From an uncultured Holophagales bacterium (GTDB taxonomy: Bacteria > Acidobacteriota > Thermoanaerobaculia > UBA5066): a DNA stretch of 10,795 nt. Below, one piece after another: positions 8,970-10,795 of the stretch (within the stretch, counting starts at the first letter, position 1; each line of letters opens with the position of its first letter). Below the pieces are notes generated by a model. It did no database searches. It was given only the letters and a program-made list of their open reading frames with translations, and had not been told where the DNA came from. The stretch spans positions 1 to 10,795 of the forward strand of contig CALMDF010000155.1 of the NCBI GenBank assembly GCA_937864895.1, written 5' to 3'. Position numbers and translations under genes: made by a program.

Positions 8970-9962
8970 CTACCCCGTCGGCCCCGGAGACGGAACGGCG
9001 GGGTCCGGAGCGCTCCAGTCCGTGTGGGGCGCCCGGTTCAGGACGAACCAGTCCCACAGGAGCTCGCGGTACCGCCGTTCCCGCACCCCCTCCCGCTCGA
9101 AGAACGGGGTGAGGGCGGCGTTCAGCTCCCGGAGCCGGTAGAAGGGGACCGTGGGGAAGTAGTGGTGCTCGAGGTGGTAGCTCGACCAGAGGTAGACCGC
9201 CTCCCAGAAGCGCGACCGGGCCATCCTCGTTCCCCACTTCGCCGGCTCTCCCGGGACGACGTCGTAGTGCTGGCCCAGCCGGTTCAGCGCGAAAGCGGGG
9301 GGGAAGACGAGGAAGACCGGGACCGCCCAGAGCCAGACGAGCCGCTCCCAGCCCCCCAGGTGGAGGATGGCGGCCGCCACGGCGAGGTGGAGTCCGGTCG
9401 CGGCGAGCCGCTCGAGGGCGATCGTCCGCCGGAGGGGAGCGGGGTAGGTCGCGGTCTCCTCGCGGGCCGCGCGGAAGTAGATGGCGAAGAGGGCGGGCGT
9501 CGCGTAGAGGAGCTTCAGCCAGCGGGAGTTCCGCTTCGGCGACAGGTGGGCCCGCTTGGGGTCGTCGGCCGTCGAGCCGAGCTCGGCGTGGTGGTCGAGG
9601 TGCCAGCGGGTGAACTGGGACGGCGAGATCCCCGACGGCAGGGCGTAGAGGAGGCCGAGGAGGCGGTAGGCGAGAGACCGGTCCTCCCGGAAGACCGCCC
9701 TGTGGACGACCTCGTGGAGGAGGATCGTCCCGTCGAAGACGCAGAGGCCGAGGACGATCGCGGCCGCGCCGCGCACCCAGGCGCTCTCGAAGACCCAGCC
9801 CGCGGCGAAGGCCGCGGCGAAGAGGAGTACCTGCCGGAGGACGACGGCGAAGTGCCGCACCGGCTCCTTCCGGTGGAGCTCCCGGAGGACCTCGTGCGGC
9901 ACGGCGGCGGAGAGCCGCCGCTTCAGGTCGCCGATCGAACGGTGGTAGTGCCCGGCCTTCAT
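8970..9962 (-). CDS. Fatty acid desaturase family membrane di-iron enzyme
   Basis: The protein has 330 residues, normal for the family. The three histidine clusters that hold the two iron atoms are all present: HEVVH (83-87), HLDHH (121-125) and HLEHH (263-267), plus an extra H232 in LGQHYD just before the third box. Hydrophobic segments lie near 40-58, 64-82, 97-112, 150-165, 186-204 and 206-228, consistent with a polytopic membrane enzyme with the clusters on the cytoplasmic side. It should introduce a double bond or hydroxyl into an acyl chain or related lipid; the position and substrate cannot be told. ATG 9962 is preceded by a G-rich stretch rather than a clean ribosome site. It is divergent from the PspA-partner gene across 82 bp and lies 70 bp upstream of the response regulator on the same strand. 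Confidence 0.9.
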   Translation of the reverse strand: MKAGHYHRSIGDLKRRLSAAVPHEVLRELHRKEPVRHFAVVLRQVLLFAAAFAAGWVFESAWVRGAAAIVLGLCVFDGTILLHEVVHRAVFREDRSLAYRLLGLLYALPSGISPSQFTRWHLDHHAELGSTADDPKRAHLSPKRNSRWLKLLYATPALFAIYFRAAREETATYPAPLRRTIALERLAATGLHLAVAAAILHLGGWERLVWLWAVPVFLVFPPAFALNRLGQHYDVVPGEPAKWGTRMARSRFWEAVYLWSSYHLEHHYFPTVPFYRLRELNAALTPFFEREGVRERRYRELLWDWFVLNRAPHTDWSAPDPAVPSPGPTG

Positions 9963-10019
9963 CCGACCCCGACTTTACGACGGGGCGCGCCGGGAGCGAT
10001 TTTCGACGGGACCGCTTGA

Positions 10020-10025
10020 TAAGAT
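10020..10025 (+). promoter_or_regulatory. Possible -10 element for the PspA-partner operon
   Basis: TAAGAT lies 19 bp before ATG 10045 in the AT-richest part of the 82-bp divergent gap. No convincing -35 is seen at 16-18 bp. Its last three bases overlap the left arm of the inverted repeat at 10023-10040, so a protein bound there would block the promoter. Weak evidence. Confidence 0.3.
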
Positions 10026-10040
10026 CCCGAATTCGGAATC
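10023..10040. repeat. 18-bp imperfect inverted repeat upstream of 10045
   Basis: The arms GATCCCGAA and TTCGGAATC pair at eight of nine positions with no loop, around a perfect 10-bp core ccgaattcgg. It ends four bases before ATG 10045 and occupies the place where a ribosome site would be. Dyads of this size are typical of operators for dimeric repressors; an RNA stem covering the start region is the alternative. Confidence 0.5.
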
Positions 10041-10044
10041 CTTT

Positions 10045-10710
10045 ATGAGTGAAAAGAAAAACTGGGGCTCGACCGTCCTCGGCTGGTTCGTCGTGAAGGA
10101 GGGAGGGGAGGACCCTTCCGCCCTCGTCGAGCCGGACGCCTTCCCGCGAGAGGGGGACCCGGCGGCGTCCGCGCCGCCCGAGCCCCCGCCGGTCGCCTTC
10201 GTCACGGAGCCGCCGAAGGCCGTCGGGGGGCAGGTCGATTTCGACGGCGTCCTCGACGCCGCGGGGGTGGACGCCTCCGAGCGGGACCTCTTCGCCAAGG
10301 CCCAGACGCTCCTCGGGAGCCTCCCGCCGGGGACCGACCCGGCCGTCAGGAAGCAGATCGTCGAGGCGTCGCTCAAGGCGTTCGGCGTTCCGGTCGACAA
10401 GATCATCGAGGCGGGGGTCGAGTCGATCCAGGCGCTCGAGGCCTACCTGAGGAAGACGGCGGCCGACACCGCGACGACGGCGCGCGACGTCCAGGCCCTC
10501 GTCGCGGACTACGAGCAGAAGATCGCCGAGGTGCGGCAGATCCTCGACCGGAAACTGCAGGAGCAGGCCGCCGTACAGACGAGCTGTAACTCGAAGAAGC
10601 TCGAGGTCCAGAGGGTCCTCGAGTTCTTCGGGCAGGAGGAGGTGGCGCGGGTGGTCAAGGAATCGCCGAAGCTCATCGAGCCGACGCCCGCGCCCGAGAG
10701 GAAGGACTGA
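10045..10710 (+). CDS. Unrecognised helical/coiled-coil protein, possible PspA partner
   Basis: The protein has 221 residues and matches no family I recognise. Visible parts: a short amphipathic N-terminus with WGSTVLGWFVVKEG (7-20), a Pro/Ala/Glu-rich flexible stretch (about 28-60), a helical section (64-128) including DVLDA-like and VRKQIVEASLKAFGV segments, a likely coiled coil from about 130 to 195 with charged heptad-like spacing (YEQKIAEVRQILDRKLQEQ), one cysteine at 181, and a short Pro-rich acidic tail. There is no signal peptide or transmembrane helix, so it is cytoplasmic, perhaps membrane-associated through its N-terminus. The PspA-like gene starts three bases after its stop, so they form one transcript and may act together. 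Codon use resembles neighbours except for an A-rich start (AGTGAAAAGAAAAAC), which may help initiation without a Shine-Dalgarno. Confidence 0.8.
   Translation: MSEKKNWGSTVLGWFVVKEGGEDPSALVEPDAFPREGDPAASAPPEPPPVAFVTEPPKAVGGQVDFDGVLDAAGVDASERDLFAKAQTLLGSLPPGTDPAVRKQIVEASLKAFGVPVDKIIEAGVESIQALEAYLRKTAADTATTARDVQALVADYEQKIAEVRQILDRKLQEQAAVQTSCNSKKLEVQRVLEFFGQEEVARVVKESPKLIEPTPAPERKD
10702..10706 (+). promoter_or_regulatory. Ribosome binding site of the PspA-like gene
   Basis: AAGGA within GAGAGGAAGGA lies 7 nt before ATG 10714 and inside the last codons of the upstream gene. It is the clearest Shine-Dalgarno in the window, suggesting the PspA-like protein is made in larger amounts than its upstream partner. 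Confidence 0.6.
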
Positions 10711-10713
10711 AGC

Positions 10714-10795
10714 ATGGCCAACGTCGGTTTCTTCGCGCGGCTGGGCAACCTCTGGAAGGGGTTCCTCTCGATCTGGATCTCGGACGTCGAGAAGG
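10714..10795 (+). CDS. PspA/IM30 (phage shock protein A-like) family protein, partial at N-terminus only
   Basis: Only the first 27 codons are in the window. They read MANVGFFARLGNLWKGFLSI followed by WISDVEK, an amphipathic helix with a Phe-rich start and a Leu/Trp face like the N-terminal membrane-binding helix of PspA/IM30-type proteins, including variants starting with FSRLGNL-type segments. PspA proteins form oligomers on the inner face of the membrane and help keep it sealed under stress. The gene follows the previous stop by three bases. The assignment rests on a short segment, so a different coiled-coil protein with a similar helix is possible. Confidence 0.6.
   Translation, partial: MANVGFFARLGNLWKGFLSIWISDVEK

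Noticed and set aside
8949..8970. Two GGGAAGG copies ten bases apart at the end of the desaturase gene
   Set aside because: Too short and too GC-simple to call a binding-site repeat; no T-run for a terminator.

Overview
This is a very GC-rich, gene-dense bacterial chromosomal window. It holds nine protein genes, the longest gap is about 100 bases, and I see no RNA genes, insertion sequences, phage genes or CRISPR repeats. The fused E1 dehydrogenase, the Pro/Arg-rich GC-driven shadow frames and the mix of envelope genes with a PspA-like gene would suit an Acidobacteriota-type or similar high-GC Gram-negative lineage. That is an impression, because no phylogenetic marker such as rRNA is present.

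Layout. (1) At the left edge on the minus strand is a truncated pyrK, the electron-transfer subunit of dihydroorotate dehydrogenase, which continues past base 1. (2) Divergently, after only 31 bp, comes a plus-strand pair joined by a 4-nt GTGA overlap. The first is a membrane protein with an alkaline-phosphatase/phosphodiesterase-superfamily domain. The second is a GT-C type polytopic glycosyltransferase with a C-terminal beta-rich domain. (3) Converging on that pair with 3 bp between stop codons is a minus-strand series read right to left: fatty acid desaturase, sigma-54-activating response regulator, fused alpha-beta E1 component of a 2-oxoacid dehydrogenase, and a membrane-anchored alpha/beta hydrolase. 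The last two are separated by one base and are certainly co-transcribed. The others have gaps of 70-100 bp and may have their own promoters. (4) At the right edge on the plus strand, divergent from the desaturase, is an unrecognised helical/coiled-coil protein. Three bases after it begins a PspA/IM30-like gene that is cut by the window end.

How the genes may work together. The two-gene plus-strand unit looks like an envelope or lipid-linked sugar module, and the right end looks like a membrane-homeostasis module (PspA-like protein, unknown partner, desaturase). The E1 enzyme feeds acyl-CoA metabolism, possibly branched-chain acyl-CoA, but no E2 or E3 subunit is here.

The strongest unusual observation is the phosphatase-superfamily protein. 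By hand alignment to the family motifs, the nucleophile and six metal-ligand positions are all substituted while the scaffold motifs survive. It therefore looks like a pseudo-enzyme translationally coupled to a glycosyltransferase. Second is the unrecognised gene immediately upstream of the PspA-like gene, with an 18-bp imperfect inverted repeat just before its start codon.
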